Positions 1 through 8,580 are shown, counted from the first letter of the stretch. The stretch is 39,613 nt of DNA from an uncultured Prevotella sp. (GCA_900547005.1 URER01000022.1:1-39613); one strand, 5' to 3'. Notes: a model not told the origin generated them from the sequence alone. Numbers and translations are program-made.

Positions 1-55
1 AAAGCACTAAAAAAGAGGCTGCGCCGTAAAAACTTAATTACGACACAGCCCCTTT
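1..55. repeat. 55-bp terminal inverted repeat, left copy
   Basis: Bases 1-55 are the exact reverse complement of 39559-39613, and identity stops at base 56. Each copy contains an imperfect inverted repeat (GGCTGCGCCGTAA ... TTACGACACAGCC). It is probably a dispersed genomic repeat that also works as a terminator. An exact 55-base match is also what a de Bruijn assembler with k=55 would leave at both ends of a contig. Confidence 0.85.
9..52 (-). terminator. Intrinsic terminator downstream of the DUF3127 gene
   Basis: Read on the minus strand, GGGGCTGTGTCGTAA pairs with the later TTACGGCGCAGCCTC over 15 positions using three G-U pairs. A run of six Ts follows. It lies about 30 nt past the stop codon of the minus-strand gene at 80-454, so it should end that transcript. 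Confidence 0.75.
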
Positions 56-79
56 TATTTTACTATAAAACGCTCAAAA

Positions 80-454
80 TTAGAATGGCAGGTCGTCAGT
101 GCTTTCCTTTTCCGACTGTGCTGCGGGAGGGAACGGAGCCTGAGCGTCTGCTGCCGGAACCGGACTTGCAGCCTGACTTGCCGCTGCGTCCATCCTCTGA
201 ATGTTCCATGCCCTGATGTTATTGAACCAACGTCCGTTATACTCGTGTGCGTCAATGTCGAAAGAAACAGTGATTTCTTCACCAGCTTTTATCTTGAATT
301 GTTCAATGCGGTCTGCTCCGAAAACATTGAATACCATCTTGCGTGGATATTGGTCGTGTGTTTCTATAACGTATTCTTGACTTACCCATTTGCCACGAGC
401 AGATTCTCCGCTGCGAGGATCCAATACAAATATTACTTTTCCTTGTAATTCCAT
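80..454 (-). CDS. DUF3127 family protein, SSB-like tail
   Basis: This 124-aa protein matches the Bacteroidota DUF3127 family, small proteins with a predicted OB-fold. The first ~85 residues form the conserved domain, with FNVFGADRIEQFKIKAGEEI and the block around NGRWFNNIRAWNI. A low-complexity Ala/Pro/Gln linker follows, and the protein ends in DDLPF. That layout (OB-fold, flexible linker, acidic tip ending in Pro-Phe) is the layout of bacterial single-stranded DNA-binding proteins, whose tip recruits repair and replication proteins. A role in ssDNA binding is therefore a reasonable inference but not proven for the family. The gene is divergent from dnaN, which fits a replication/repair neighbourhood. 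The start is the ATG at 452-454. It is followed by a strong terminator. Confidence 0.85.
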   Translation of the reverse strand: MELQGKVIFVLDPRSGESARGKWVSQEYVIETHDQYPRKMVFNVFGADRIEQFKIKAGEEITVSFDIDAHEYNGRWFNNIRAWNIQRMDAAASQAASPVPAADAQAPFPPAAQSEKESTDDLPF

Positions 455-496
455 TTCCTATATATTATAATTAAAAGTTTTGTTATTATTCGTTTG

Positions 497-528
497 CGAA
501 ATTACTAAAATAGTTCTAAAAACCGAAA
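497..528 (-). promoter_or_regulatory. Candidate promoter for the DUF3127 gene
   Basis: On the minus strand TTTC (near 525-528) is followed after about 20 nt by TAATTTCG (504-497). This is one mismatch from TAnnTTTG at -7 and one from TTTG at -33. Placement ~45 nt upstream of the ATG is suitable, but the match is imperfect. Confidence 0.35.
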
Positions 529-543
529 CTTTTAGGCTTATTT

Positions 544-575
544 TTTGTTTAAGACAATGCTTTTTCGTATTTTTG
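544..575 (+). promoter_or_regulatory. dnaN operon promoter (Bacteroidota type)
   Basis: TTTG at 544-547, a 20-nt spacer, then TATTTTTG at 568-575, a full match to TTTG/TAnnTTTG. The expected transcript start is near 582, leaving a leader of ~37 nt before dnaN. Confidence 0.75.
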
Positions 576-618
576 TACTTCGTAAGAAATAATGTAATAA
601 CTTTAAAATAAGATACTA

Positions 619-1743
619 ATGAGATTTAATATTTCAAGTTCTGCATTGAGTAGTCGCTTGTTGACACTCTCTAAGGTTGTCAATAGTAAGAACACTCTGC
701 CCATACTCGATAGTTTCCTCTTTGAGGTGCATAATGGAGAGCTCGCAATGACGGCTTCGGACAGTGAGAACATTATGAGAACCGTGCTGCCTCTTGAGGA
801 ATGTGAGGGCGAGGGCGATTTCGCAGTAAATAATCATACTATCATCGATGCTGTGAAAGAATTGCCAGAACAGCCATTGACTATCGACGTGAATTATGAC
901 GAGTGGAAGATGTATGTTACCTATCAGAACGGTTCTTATAACTTCCCGATACAACGTGCCGATGAATATCCGAAGCCCCAGCCAATATCAGAGGGGGCTA
1001 CAACTATCACGATGGAGGCGTCTGTGCTTGCAGATAATATCACCCGTTCTGTCTTCGCGACAGCTCAGGATGAGCTTCGCCCGGTAATGAACGGTATTTA
1101 TTTTGATCTTACAACTGACGGACTTGCCATTGTGGCAAGCGACGGACATAAGCTGGTGCGCAACAGAAATTTTGCAATAAAGAGCGATGTGCCTGCATCA
1201 TTTATACTGCCTAAGAAACCGGCTAACTTGTTGAAAAACATTCTGACAAAGGATGGTGGCGATGTAACGATAAAGTTTGACGAGCGTATGGCAGTGCTGA
1301 GTTTTACGGACGGCGTACTTTCTTGCCGACTTATCGAAGGACGTTATCCTAATTACAATAGCGTTATTCCTCAGCAGAATCCTAATCAGATAACCGTTGA
1401 CCGCCGTTCATTGCTTGGTGCAATCCGCCGTGTACTGCCTTTTGCAAGCGACAGCAGTCAGTTGATACGTTTCCACGTCAGCGAAGGCAATATGGAACTG
1501 ACAGCTGAGGATATCGACTTCTCTACCAATGCAAAGGAGAGTCTCACTTGTGAATACAGCGGTATGCCGATGAGCATTGGTTTCAAAGGCTCTAATATGG
1601 TGGAGATACTGAATAATCTTAGCAGTGATGATGTGGTGATTGAGCTTGCAGACCCGTCTCGTGCCGGTGTTGTCGTTCCCGGAACACAGCCTGACAATGA
1701 GGATGTGCTGATGCTTGTCATGCCAATGTTGCTCAACGACTAA
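619..1743 (+). CDS. dnaN: DNA polymerase III beta subunit (sliding clamp)
   Basis: This 374-aa protein has the full length of the DnaN family and its three successive clamp domains of ~120 residues each. It starts MRFNISSSALSSRLLTLSKV and ends with the family-typical hydrophobic PMLLND. Family blocks such as LPILDSFLFEV, RPVMNGIYFDL, ASDGHKL and the segment around EGRYPNYNSVIP are visible. The protein forms the ring that holds DNA polymerase III on the template and also recruits repair polymerases and ligase. It is the first gene of a plus-strand unit driven by the promoter at 544-575. An exonuclease gene follows 66 nt downstream. Nothing suggests truncation. Confidence 0.97.
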   Translation: MRFNISSSALSSRLLTLSKVVNSKNTLPILDSFLFEVHNGELAMTASDSENIMRTVLPLEECEGEGDFAVNNHTIIDAVKELPEQPLTIDVNYDEWKMYVTYQNGSYNFPIQRADEYPKPQPISEGATTITMEASVLADNITRSVFATAQDELRPVMNGIYFDLTTDGLAIVASDGHKLVRNRNFAIKSDVPASFILPKKPANLLKNILTKDGGDVTIKFDERMAVLSFTDGVLSCRLIEGRYPNYNSVIPQQNPNQITVDRRSLLGAIRRVLPFASDSSQLIRFHVSEGNMELTAEDIDFSTNAKESLTCEYSGMPMSIGFKGSNMVEILNNLSSDDVVIELADPSRAGVVVPGTQPDNEDVLMLVMPMLLND

Positions 1744-1809
1744 TATTCGGAAATTCGGAAAGACTCGTGCAGATTGTATGGTGCGAGGCCTTCGCTTAAT
1801 TGACATTTC

Positions 1810-2670
1810 ATGAAGCTAAATCTTACAAAGCCCCTTGTTATCTTTGATTTGGAGACAACGGGGCTTGATATCGTTAAAGACCGTATCATTCAGATTTCAT
1901 ATATAAAGGTATGTCCTGATGGAACTGAAACGCGTGTCAACAAATTCGTAAATCCAGGTCGTACAATTCCTGAAGACGTGATTGCACTCACGGGCATAAC
2001 CAATGCGGATATTGCCTCTGCGCCTTCGTTCAAGGATATAGCCGCAGAACTTAGTGAGGCTTTTACGGGCTGTGATTTCGCCGGATTCAACTCAAATCAT
2101 TTCGATATTCCGGTTCTCGCCGAGGAGTTCTTGCGTGCCGGAATTGATTTCGATTTCGGTAAATGCAGGCTGATAGACGCTCAGGTAATATTCCATAAGA
2201 TGGAGCGCAGAAATCTTGCCGCTGCATATAAGTTCTATGTAGGAAGGAAAATGGAGGAGGACTTTCAGGCCCATCTTGCCGACCAAGACACCGAGGCCAC
2301 ATATATGGTGCTTCAGGGACAGCTTGATAAATATGCTCCGGGCGTTCAGGAGGAAGCAGATAGGGTGCTGAACAACGATATGGACGAGTTGGCAGCGTTC
2401 TCGAAGGTTAATGATAATGTGGATTTTTCTGGAAGAATAATTTGGAAAGAGATGAAGGATGGTAAGGGCGTAACGCTTCTTGATTCCAAAGGCAATGTGC
2501 GCAAGCAGGAGTGTTTCAACTTCGGGAAATATAAAGGTTGGGCTGTTGCGGAAGTATTGCGCAGAGACCCAGGCTATTATAGCTGGATGATGGGAGGAGA
2601 TTTTAGCTATAATACAAAGCAAGTTCTTACACGTATTCGACTGAAAGAATTTAATAACAGGAATAAATAG
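1810..2670 (+). CDS. DnaQ-like 3'-5' exonuclease with C-terminal DUF3820-like domain
   Basis: The first ~170 of 286 residues are a DEDDh exonuclease. Exo I is FDLETTGLD (Asp13, Glu15), Exo II is FNSNHFDIPVL (Asp99), and Exo III is HLADQD with His155 and Asp160 four residues apart. This is the DnaQ/epsilon-type fold that removes nucleotides from 3' ends using two metal ions. The C-terminal ~70 residues contain FNFGKYKGWAVAEVL and a later YYSWMM, resembling the small DUF3820 module often attached to such exonucleases. Position directly after dnaN suggests a proofreading or repair job with the replisome, but whether it is the replicative proofreader cannot be read from sequence. The stop codon shares one base with the GTG start of the next gene. 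Confidence 0.9.
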   Translation: MKLNLTKPLVIFDLETTGLDIVKDRIIQISYIKVCPDGTETRVNKFVNPGRTIPEDVIALTGITNADIASAPSFKDIAAELSEAFTGCDFAGFNSNHFDIPVLAEEFLRAGIDFDFGKCRLIDAQVIFHKMERRNLAAAYKFYVGRKMEEDFQAHLADQDTEATYMVLQGQLDKYAPGVQEEADRVLNNDMDELAAFSKVNDNVDFSGRIIWKEMKDGKGVTLLDSKGNVRKQECFNFGKYKGWAVAEVLRRDPGYYSWMMGGDFSYNTKQVLTRIRLKEFNNRNK

Positions 2671-3872
2671 TGAAAGGAAAGAGGATAGTTTTAGGTATTA
2701 CAGGCAGTATTGCGGCATATAAAGCCTGTCTGATTATACGCGGTCTGATAAAGAAAGGAGCAGAGGTGCAGGTAGTTATAACCCCTGCCGGCAAGGAGTT
2801 TATCACTCCCATTACACTTTCGGCACTCACTCATAAACCTGTCATAAGTGATTTCTTCTCGCAGCGTGACGGTACCTGGCACTCTCATGTGGACCTCGGA
2901 CTTTGGGCAGACGCGATGTTGATAGCCCCATGTACGGCAAGCAGTTTGGGAAAGATGGCAAACGGTATTGCCGACAATATGCTTATAACTACCTATCTTT
3001 CGATGAAAGCTCCGGTATTCATAGCTCCTGCTATGGATTTGGATATGTATAAGCATCCGACGACGCAGCAGAATATCGACAAACTGAAAGGTTTCGGCAA
3101 CCGTTTCATAGAGCCGACAAGCGGATTCCTCGCAAGCGGACTGGAGGGAAAAGGCAGGATGGAAGAGCCGGAGAATATTGTCAGAGAGCTTGAAGATTAT
3201 TTCAACTCCGCTGACGATAACACTTTGGCTGGCAAAAAAATACTGATAACGGCTGGTCCGACATACGAAAAGATTGACCCTGTGCGTTTTATTGGAAACT
3301 ATTCGAGTGGAAAAATGGGCTTTGCCCTCGCTGAAGAGTGTGCCAAACGTGGCGCGGATGTAACGCTGGTGGCCGGCCCTGTGAGCTTGAAATGTTATTC
3401 TTCACGGATCAGTCGGATAGATGTGGAGAGCTGCCAGCAGATGTATGAGGCTGCGGTAGAGGCGTTTAATGATTCCGACGTGGCTATATTGTGTGCCGCT
3501 GTGGCTGATTTCTGTCCGGAAACCGAGGCTGATAAAAAGATAAAACGTGAGGAAGATGACCTCATGATACGTTTGAAACCGACGAAAGACATTGCGGCTC
3601 AGCTTGGTAAGATGAAGCGCGAAGGACAGAAAATAGTAGCTTTTGCATTGGAAACGAATGATGAGGAAGTGAATGCGCGCAGAAAATTGGAGCGTAAGAA
3701 TGCCGATTTCATAGTGTTGAACTCTACGCGCAATCCTGGTACTACATTCCGAAGTGAGGACAACCAGATTACCATAATATCGCGAAACGAGAAGAAAGAA
3801 TATCCAAAGAAACCGAAATCGGAGGTGGCAAAGGATATTGTCGACGAGCTATCTGCGATATTCAGCGTGTGA
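2670..3872 (+). CDS. coaBC: Bifunctional phosphopantothenoylcysteine decarboxylase / phosphopantothenate-cysteine ligase
   Basis: This 400-aa protein has the two-domain CoaBC layout and carries out two consecutive steps of coenzyme A synthesis. The N-terminal flavin-dependent decarboxylase shows GSIAAYKA, the active-site region WHSHVDLGLWADAMLIAP and PAMDLDMY. The C-terminal ligase (from ~residue 188) shows ITAGPTYEKIDPVRFIGNYS, AVADFCP and LKPTKDI. It begins with GTG at 2670, overlapping the preceding TAG by one base. Two positions differ from the E. coli enzyme: the PAMN motif reads PAMD, and the ACGD-type clamp cysteine is Ser (FLASGLEGKGRM). I believe these are clade variants rather than damage, because everything else is intact. 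Confidence 0.95.
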   Translation: MKGKRIVLGITGSIAAYKACLIIRGLIKKGAEVQVVITPAGKEFITPITLSALTHKPVISDFFSQRDGTWHSHVDLGLWADAMLIAPCTASSLGKMANGIADNMLITTYLSMKAPVFIAPAMDLDMYKHPTTQQNIDKLKGFGNRFIEPTSGFLASGLEGKGRMEEPENIVRELEDYFNSADDNTLAGKKILITAGPTYEKIDPVRFIGNYSSGKMGFALAEECAKRGADVTLVAGPVSLKCYSSRISRIDVESCQQMYEAAVEAFNDSDVAILCAAVADFCPETEADKKIKREEDDLMIRLKPTKDIAAQLGKMKREGQKIVAFALETNDEEVNARRKLERKNADFIVLNSTRNPGTTFRSEDNQITIISRNEKKEYPKKPKSEVAKDIVDELSAIFSV

Positions 3873-3895
3873 TGTTATAATAATAAATAAGGTGT

Positions 3896-4810
3896 ATGGG
3901 AAGTCTAAAGAACATTATAGTTTTCATATTCTGTGCCGTGTCGGGCTTTAATGCCGTATCTGCGCAGGAACTGATGGCACGTGTTACGATAAACCATAAC
4001 CAGATACAGGGTACCGATGCCTCGGTATTTGATGATTTGCAGAAGACGTTGGAGCAGTTTATAAACGACAGGCAGTGGACAAATCTTCAATTTCAGAAGA
4101 ATGAGCGCATCGTATGTAACTTCAATGTTACCGTTACCAAATACGATCCGACATCGAATCTGTTTACCTGTACGGCTCTGATACAGGCAAACAGACCAGT
4201 ATATAATTCAGCTTACACGTCCACCTTATATAATAATAAGGATAACGATTTCACTTTTGAATTCGCACAGTTTGACCAATTGGATTTCAATGAGGATATG
4301 ATTGATAATCAACTTACGGCGTTGGTGGCTTATTATGCCTATCTCATAATTGGACTCGACCTTGATAGCTTCTCGCCAATGGGGGGCGAAGATGTATTGC
4401 AGCGTTGTATGAATCTTACTAACAATGCGCAGAATCTCCAGTTTCCAGGTTGGAAGGCATTCGATAATTCACGAAACAGATTCGCAATTATTAATGATTA
4501 TCTTGATGCCGGTATGAGACCGTTTCGTCAGTTGCAATATGATTATTACAGATTGGGGCTTGATGAGATGGCTAATAATGCGGACCGGGGACGTACAAAT
4601 ATTACGACGACATTGGAGGAGAACTTAAAGAAGTGCCATGAGGACAAACCGCTGAGTTTATTGCCTCAGATATGGACAGACTATAAGAAGGACGAGCTTG
4701 CCAATATATATAAAGGAAAGGGTACGCAGAAGGAGAAAGAGAGTGTATATGAGATACTCTTTGGCATCAATGCGTCGCAAAATTCCTCATGGGAAAAGAT
4801 AAAACAATAG
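3896..4810 (+). CDS. porD: DUF4835 family protein, PorD-like
   Basis: This is a 304-aa exported protein with signal peptide MGSLKNIIVFIFCAVSGFNAVSAQ, cleaved after about residue 23-24. The mature protein matches the Bacteroidota DUF4835 family. Visible family features are an early INHNQIQGTD, NDRQW, TCTALIQANRPVYNSAY, FDQLDFNE and YYAYLIIGLDLDSF. Members are annotated as the type IX secretion accessory protein PorD, and the position between coaBC and recN is the conserved gene order for the family. Its biochemical function is not established, and no other type IX secretion gene is present in this window. The gene begins 23 nt after coaBC and ends 7 nt before recN, so it is part of the same transcript. 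Confidence 0.85.
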   Translation: MGSLKNIIVFIFCAVSGFNAVSAQELMARVTINHNQIQGTDASVFDDLQKTLEQFINDRQWTNLQFQKNERIVCNFNVTVTKYDPTSNLFTCTALIQANRPVYNSAYTSTLYNNKDNDFTFEFAQFDQLDFNEDMIDNQLTALVAYYAYLIIGLDLDSFSPMGGEDVLQRCMNLTNNAQNLQFPGWKAFDNSRNRFAIINDYLDAGMRPFRQLQYDYYRLGLDEMANNADRGRTNITTTLEENLKKCHEDKPLSLLPQIWTDYKKDELANIYKGKGTQKEKESVYEILFGINASQNSSWEKIKQ

Positions 4811-4817
4811 GGAAGAT

Positions 4818-6473
4818 ATGCTGAAACATCTATATATAAATAACTTTACGCTAATAGAAGAGCTTGATATATGTTTCAATTCTGGATTTTCCGTAATAAC
4901 CGGAGAGACCGGAGCTGGAAAGAGTATCATATTGGGGGCTCTTGGACTGTTGCTTGGTCAGCGTGCCGATTCAAAGTCGGTGAAGGCTGGTGCAGCCAAG
5001 TGTACGGTGGAAGCGCATTTCGATTTGTCGAGATATGACCTGCAATCATTCTTTGAAGATAACGATATTGACTATGATGGCGAAGACACAATCTTGCGCC
5101 GGGAATTGTCAGCAAATGGTAAGTCAAGAGCATTTATCAATGACACTCCTGTTTCGTTGGTGCTTATGAGGACATTAGGCGAGCAACTTATCGACATTCA
5201 TTCTCAACATCAGAACCTTTTGTTGCAGAAGGAGGATTTCCAAATGAATGTGATAGACATAATAGCCAAAGACCGGGATGCACTGGCTGACTACGCTAAT
5301 TCCTTTGATGATTATAATAGAAAGCTGGCGGAGCTGGATGAACTGAAAGCCCGAATAGAGCAGAACCGTAAGGATGAGGAGTTCATGCGGTTTCGTTATA
5401 CAGAACTTGGCAATGCCAATCTCATGAAAGGCGAGCAGGAAGAATTGGAGCTGGAGGCTGAAACTCTGTCGCATTCAGAGGAGATAAAGAGTGCTTTGTA
5501 TGATACTGACAATATATTAAGCGGAGATGAGCGCGGTATGGTGGCGAATGTGAAAACTGCGGCAGCCAATTTGCACTCTATCGAGGAGGTATATCCGTCA
5601 ATGAAAGATATTGCTTCGCGTCTTGATTCTGTGTATGTGGAACTTAAAGACATTGCGCAAGAGGTAGGTAATAGCGTTGAAGATATTGATTTCGACCCTG
5701 CGCGACTTGATAATATCAATGTCCGCCTTGACACTATATATGCTTTGGAGCAGAAATATAGCGTTGAGACGGTGGAAGAGTTGATAGATATTTGGACGGA
5801 TTTGAAATCTCGGCTTGATAATCTTGATAACAGTGATGAGGAGGTAGATTTTCTTACTACCGCTGTTGAGGCCAAACGCAAAGAGTGCGAGCGGAAAGCT
5901 AAGACGTTAACAGGGTTACGTAGGGTTGGAGCTAAGGTTATCGAGGAGGAAATGGGGCACCGTCTTGTATCGTTGGGAATACCAAATGTGCAATTTAAGA
6001 TTAGCTTTGAACCGAAGAACTTGGCTGCAAACGGTGGCGATAAAGTCAGTTTCCTGTTTAGTGCCAATAAGAATGTGCCGTTACAACCTGTGTCTCAGGT
6101 TGCTTCCGGTGGCGAGATAGCTCGTGTTATGTTGTCTTTGAAGGCGATGATAAGTGGAGCGGTTAAGTTGCCGACTATTATTTTCGATGAGATTGATACT
6201 GGTGTGAGTGGCAAGATTGCTGAGAAGATGGCGCTTATCATGGAGGAAATGGGCCACAATGACCGTCAGGTAATATCTATAACTCACCTTCCGCAGATTG
6301 CCGCACATGGTTCTACGCACTACAAAGTGTATAAGGAGGATACGGATAATGGTACTACAAGTTATCTGCGTATGCTCAAAAAAGATGAGAGAATAAAAGA
6401 AATTGCACAGATGCTTTCGGGAGATAATATCTCAGAGGCAGCCATAAATAACGCAAAAGAATTATTAAAATGA
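4818..6473 (+). CDS. recN: DNA repair protein RecN
   Basis: This 551-aa SMC-like ATPase has the usual RecN length. Walker A is GETGAGKS (residues 29-36), the ABC signature is in VASGGEIARVMLSLK (~427-441), and Walker B is TIIFDEIDTGVSG (~453-465). A long charged, coiled-coil-forming stretch separates the two ATPase halves (~residues 150-370), and QNLLLQKEDFQ is also family-typical. RecN acts at double-strand breaks, holding ends together and helping RecA-dependent recombination. It starts 7 nt after the PorD-like gene and its TGA overlaps the next ATG (ATGA at 6470-6473), so translation of the two is probably coupled. Confidence 0.96.
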   Translation: MLKHLYINNFTLIEELDICFNSGFSVITGETGAGKSIILGALGLLLGQRADSKSVKAGAAKCTVEAHFDLSRYDLQSFFEDNDIDYDGEDTILRRELSANGKSRAFINDTPVSLVLMRTLGEQLIDIHSQHQNLLLQKEDFQMNVIDIIAKDRDALADYANSFDDYNRKLAELDELKARIEQNRKDEEFMRFRYTELGNANLMKGEQEELELEAETLSHSEEIKSALYDTDNILSGDERGMVANVKTAAANLHSIEEVYPSMKDIASRLDSVYVELKDIAQEVGNSVEDIDFDPARLDNINVRLDTIYALEQKYSVETVEELIDIWTDLKSRLDNLDNSDEEVDFLTTAVEAKRKECERKAKTLTGLRRVGAKVIEEEMGHRLVSLGIPNVQFKISFEPKNLAANGGDKVSFLFSANKNVPLQPVSQVASGGEIARVMLSLKAMISGAVKLPTIIFDEIDTGVSGKIAEKMALIMEEMGHNDRQVISITHLPQIAAHGSTHYKVYKEDTDNGTTSYLRMLKKDERIKEIAQMLSGDNISEAAINNAKELLK

Positions 6474-8134
6474 GAAGAATATCAGTTTTTATAGTGTTTA
6501 TAACGCTCTCAATGGGATGCCTTGCACAGTCGGGAGCTGTGAAAAAGGCGGCAGATGCCGTCTTCAGTCTTACAACATTCAAGTCTGACGGTTCTATTTT
6601 GTCAACTTCAAACGGTGTCTTTGTTGGAACAGACGGAACGGCAATAAGTCCGTGGCAGCCTTTTGTCGGTGCGTCAAGTGCTGTTGTTGTTGACTCGAAA
6701 GGTGCAAAACACGATGTTACTGCTCTGATTGGAGCGAACGGAATATATGACCTTGCGAAGTTCTGTGTTGCCGATAAGGTTCCTGCCGGTGTAGCGTTAT
6801 CTTCCACGACTTTGCCTGCAAATACGCAAGTGTGGGTCGTTCCTAACAAGAAGAGCGATGCTCCCAAGTCTACAAAAGTAACGAGTGTGGAAACATTTAT
6901 GAGCAAATATGCATATTATATTGTTACTTCCGATGGCGGAGAGATGCACAATGGTTGTCCGGTGGTGGATAATGGCGGAAAGCTATTGGGCTTGTTCAAC
7001 TCCACGTCGTTGTCGTCTCTCAGTGTGACGGATGCTCAATATGCAATGTCATTGACTTCTTCTGGAACACCATTGACCGATGCAACATTGGGGCAGACAA
7101 ATATCCGTATTGCCCTTCCTGTTGATTTGCAGCAGGCTCAGCTTGCGTTGATGCTTGCCAACAGCAGTGGAGATAAGGAAAAATACAAGGCAACGGCAGA
7201 AGATTTTATGCGTCAGTTCCCTAAAGAGAACGATGGATATTATGCCGTAGCCGTATGTTTGCTCGAAAGCAAGGACTATCAAGGCGCAGAGAATATGATG
7301 CAGTCAGCGTTGAAAAACGTCGATACGAAAGACGGTGCACATTCTAATTATGCCCGTCTTATACTGATGGGTTTAACTGGAAATGAAGAAAACAAACCGT
7401 TGCCGGCATCATGGACTTATGATAAAGCACTTGCAGAGATAAGAGAAGCAAATTCTATATCAGCACAATATGCTTATCAGTTGCAGGAAGGACAAATACT
7501 ATATGCGAAAGGGGACTATCAGCAAGCGTATGATTTCTATATGCAACTTGCCAAGAAAGGCCATCGCACTCCTGATGTTTATTATGAGTGCATGAGAGCA
7601 AAGTCGCAGATAGGTGGAACGGATGCTGAGATTTTGGAATTGCTTGACAGTACTATTGCAGCTTGTGATACACCATATACTAATATCGTAGCACCTTATT
7701 TCCTTGCTCGTGCCCTTCAGTATGATAAGATGACAGATTATCGCAAGGCCATGCTCGACTTCTTCCACTATGAGGCTTTGATGTATCCGAACCTGTCAGC
7801 GGAGTTCTATTATATTCGTGAGCAAAGCGAAATGAGAGGCAAACTCTATCAGCCTGCACTCAATGATATTGCTCATGCGGTGGCACTCGATCCGAAAAAC
7901 ACTCTTTATTGGGCAGAATTGGCATCGGCAAACTTGCGAGTTAAGAAAATCAAAGAAGCTATTGTCGCGGCAGAACAATGTATAAAGTTAGAGCCGGAAT
8001 ATCCGGACGCTTATCTTGTTCTTGGATTGGCGCAAATAGAAAATGGAGATAAAGCAGAAGGAATAAAGAATATAGAAAAGGCAAAGTCGCTTGGTAATGC
8101 CCAAGCAGACAAGTTTCTTGAAAAGTATAAATAG
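6470..8134 (+). CDS. Exported TPR protein with degenerate trypsin-like domain
   Basis: This 554-aa protein starts with a hydrophobic signal (MRRISVFIVFITLSMGCLAQ). Residues ~25-200 follow the pattern of an HtrA/trypsin-like protease (SNGVFVGTDGTAIS, YDLAKFCV, NGCPVVDNGGKLLGLF), but the triad is broken. The His position in the ILTNNHVV-type motif reads Gln63, the GNSGGP serine reads Asn161, and only the Asp (Asp94) is kept. It is therefore probably a non-catalytic, peptide-binding scaffold. Residues ~225-554 are tetratricopeptide-type helices, for example YYAVAVCLLESKDYQGAENM and AYLVLGLAQIENGDKAEGI. It overlaps recN by 4 nt and is the last gene of this unit. The alignment of the catalytic positions is by eye. 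Confidence 0.75.
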   Translation: MRRISVFIVFITLSMGCLAQSGAVKKAADAVFSLTTFKSDGSILSTSNGVFVGTDGTAISPWQPFVGASSAVVVDSKGAKHDVTALIGANGIYDLAKFCVADKVPAGVALSSTTLPANTQVWVVPNKKSDAPKSTKVTSVETFMSKYAYYIVTSDGGEMHNGCPVVDNGGKLLGLFNSTSLSSLSVTDAQYAMSLTSSGTPLTDATLGQTNIRIALPVDLQQAQLALMLANSSGDKEKYKATAEDFMRQFPKENDGYYAVAVCLLESKDYQGAENMMQSALKNVDTKDGAHSNYARLILMGLTGNEENKPLPASWTYDKALAEIREANSISAQYAYQLQEGQILYAKGDYQQAYDFYMQLAKKGHRTPDVYYECMRAKSQIGGTDAEILELLDSTIAACDTPYTNIVAPYFLARALQYDKMTDYRKAMLDFFHYEALMYPNLSAEFYYIREQSEMRGKLYQPALNDIAHAVALDPKNTLYWAELASANLRVKKIKEAIVAAEQCIKLEPEYPDAYLVLGLAQIENGDKAEGIKNIEKAKSLGNAQADKFLEKYK

Positions 8135-8256
8135 TTATTATTGTATTGAAAGTATCGAATAACTTCTTGATATAGCCTGTTTCCAATCAGTTTATATAGT
8201 GCTGCTTGAACTTTTGAGATTATTTTTCCGTTAAACGAAATATATGGAGGCATAAA

Positions 8257-8288
8257 TTTGCATATATGGCGAAAAAATTGTACTTTTG
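8257..8288 (+). promoter_or_regulatory. tRNA-Arg promoter
   Basis: TTTG at 8257-8260, a 20-nt spacer, then TACTTTTG at 8281-8288, an exact match to TAnnTTTG. The mature tRNA begins only 14 nt further on, so the 5' leader is very short. Confidence 0.8.
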
Positions 8289-8301
8289 CATCCGATTTCA
8301 T

Positions 8302-8376
8302 GGTTCCGTAGCTCAGTTGGATTAGAGCAACAGCCTTCTAAGCTGTGGGTCTTGGGTTCGAATCCCAACGGAATCA
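8302..8376 (+). tRNA. tRNA-Arg (anticodon UCU)
   Basis: The cloverleaf can be folded by hand. The acceptor stem is GGTTCCG with CGGAATC (one G-U). The D arm is GCTCAGTTGGATTAGAGC. The anticodon arm is ACAGC-CTTCTAA-GCTGT with TCT at 8337-8339. The T arm contains GGTTCGAATCC. TCT reads AGA, and also AGG by wobble, giving arginine. CCA is not encoded (the sequence after the discriminator A is CATTT), so the end must be added by enzyme, as is common in this phylum. It has its own promoter and terminator and stands between two converging units. No integrase or att-like duplication was seen next to it. Confidence 0.95.
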
Positions 8377-8378
8377 CA

Positions 8379-8417
8379 TTTAGGACACTCTGAAAAGGGT
8401 GTCCTAAATTGTTTTTA
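8379..8417 (+). terminator. tRNA-Arg intrinsic terminator
   Basis: TTTAGGACAC (8379-8388) pairs perfectly with GTGTCCTAAA (8399-8408), and TTGTTTTT follows. The hairpin starts two nucleotides after the tRNA 3' end. Confidence 0.85.
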
Positions 8418-8500
8418 TAGCTTTTATGATATCTCAATAAGGGGGCATAATTGGCCGCATTTTATTGAAATATATAGTGTACTTGAGAAAAAACGAATAG
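8418..8500. other. Short AT-rich spacer, nothing recognised
   Basis: The stretch between the tRNA terminator and the terminator of the small minus-strand gene shows no open frame, repeat or promoter that I can support. Confidence 0.6.
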
Positions 8501-8533
8501 AAAATAAAAAAGCTGCCCCCTGAGGCGCAGCTT
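8500..8533 (-). terminator. Terminator of the 33-aa gene unit
   Basis: On the minus strand AAGCTGCGCC and GGGGCAGCTT form a 10-pair stem with one mismatch and a TCAG loop, followed at once by a T-run. It lies 47 nt beyond the stop codon of the small gene at 8581-8682. Confidence 0.8.
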
Positions 8534-8580
8534 CTATGATGGTTTATATAAACCTTTTTTCTCTCTCAAATTTTTGTTTC

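Noticed and set aside
5396..6067. 223-codon minus-strand frame
   Set aside because: It is antisense to recN, Ser-rich low-quality translation, typical of a shadow frame.
8302..8376. tRNA-Arg as an integration site for an element
   Set aside because: No integrase gene and no duplicate of the tRNA 3' end were found in the window.
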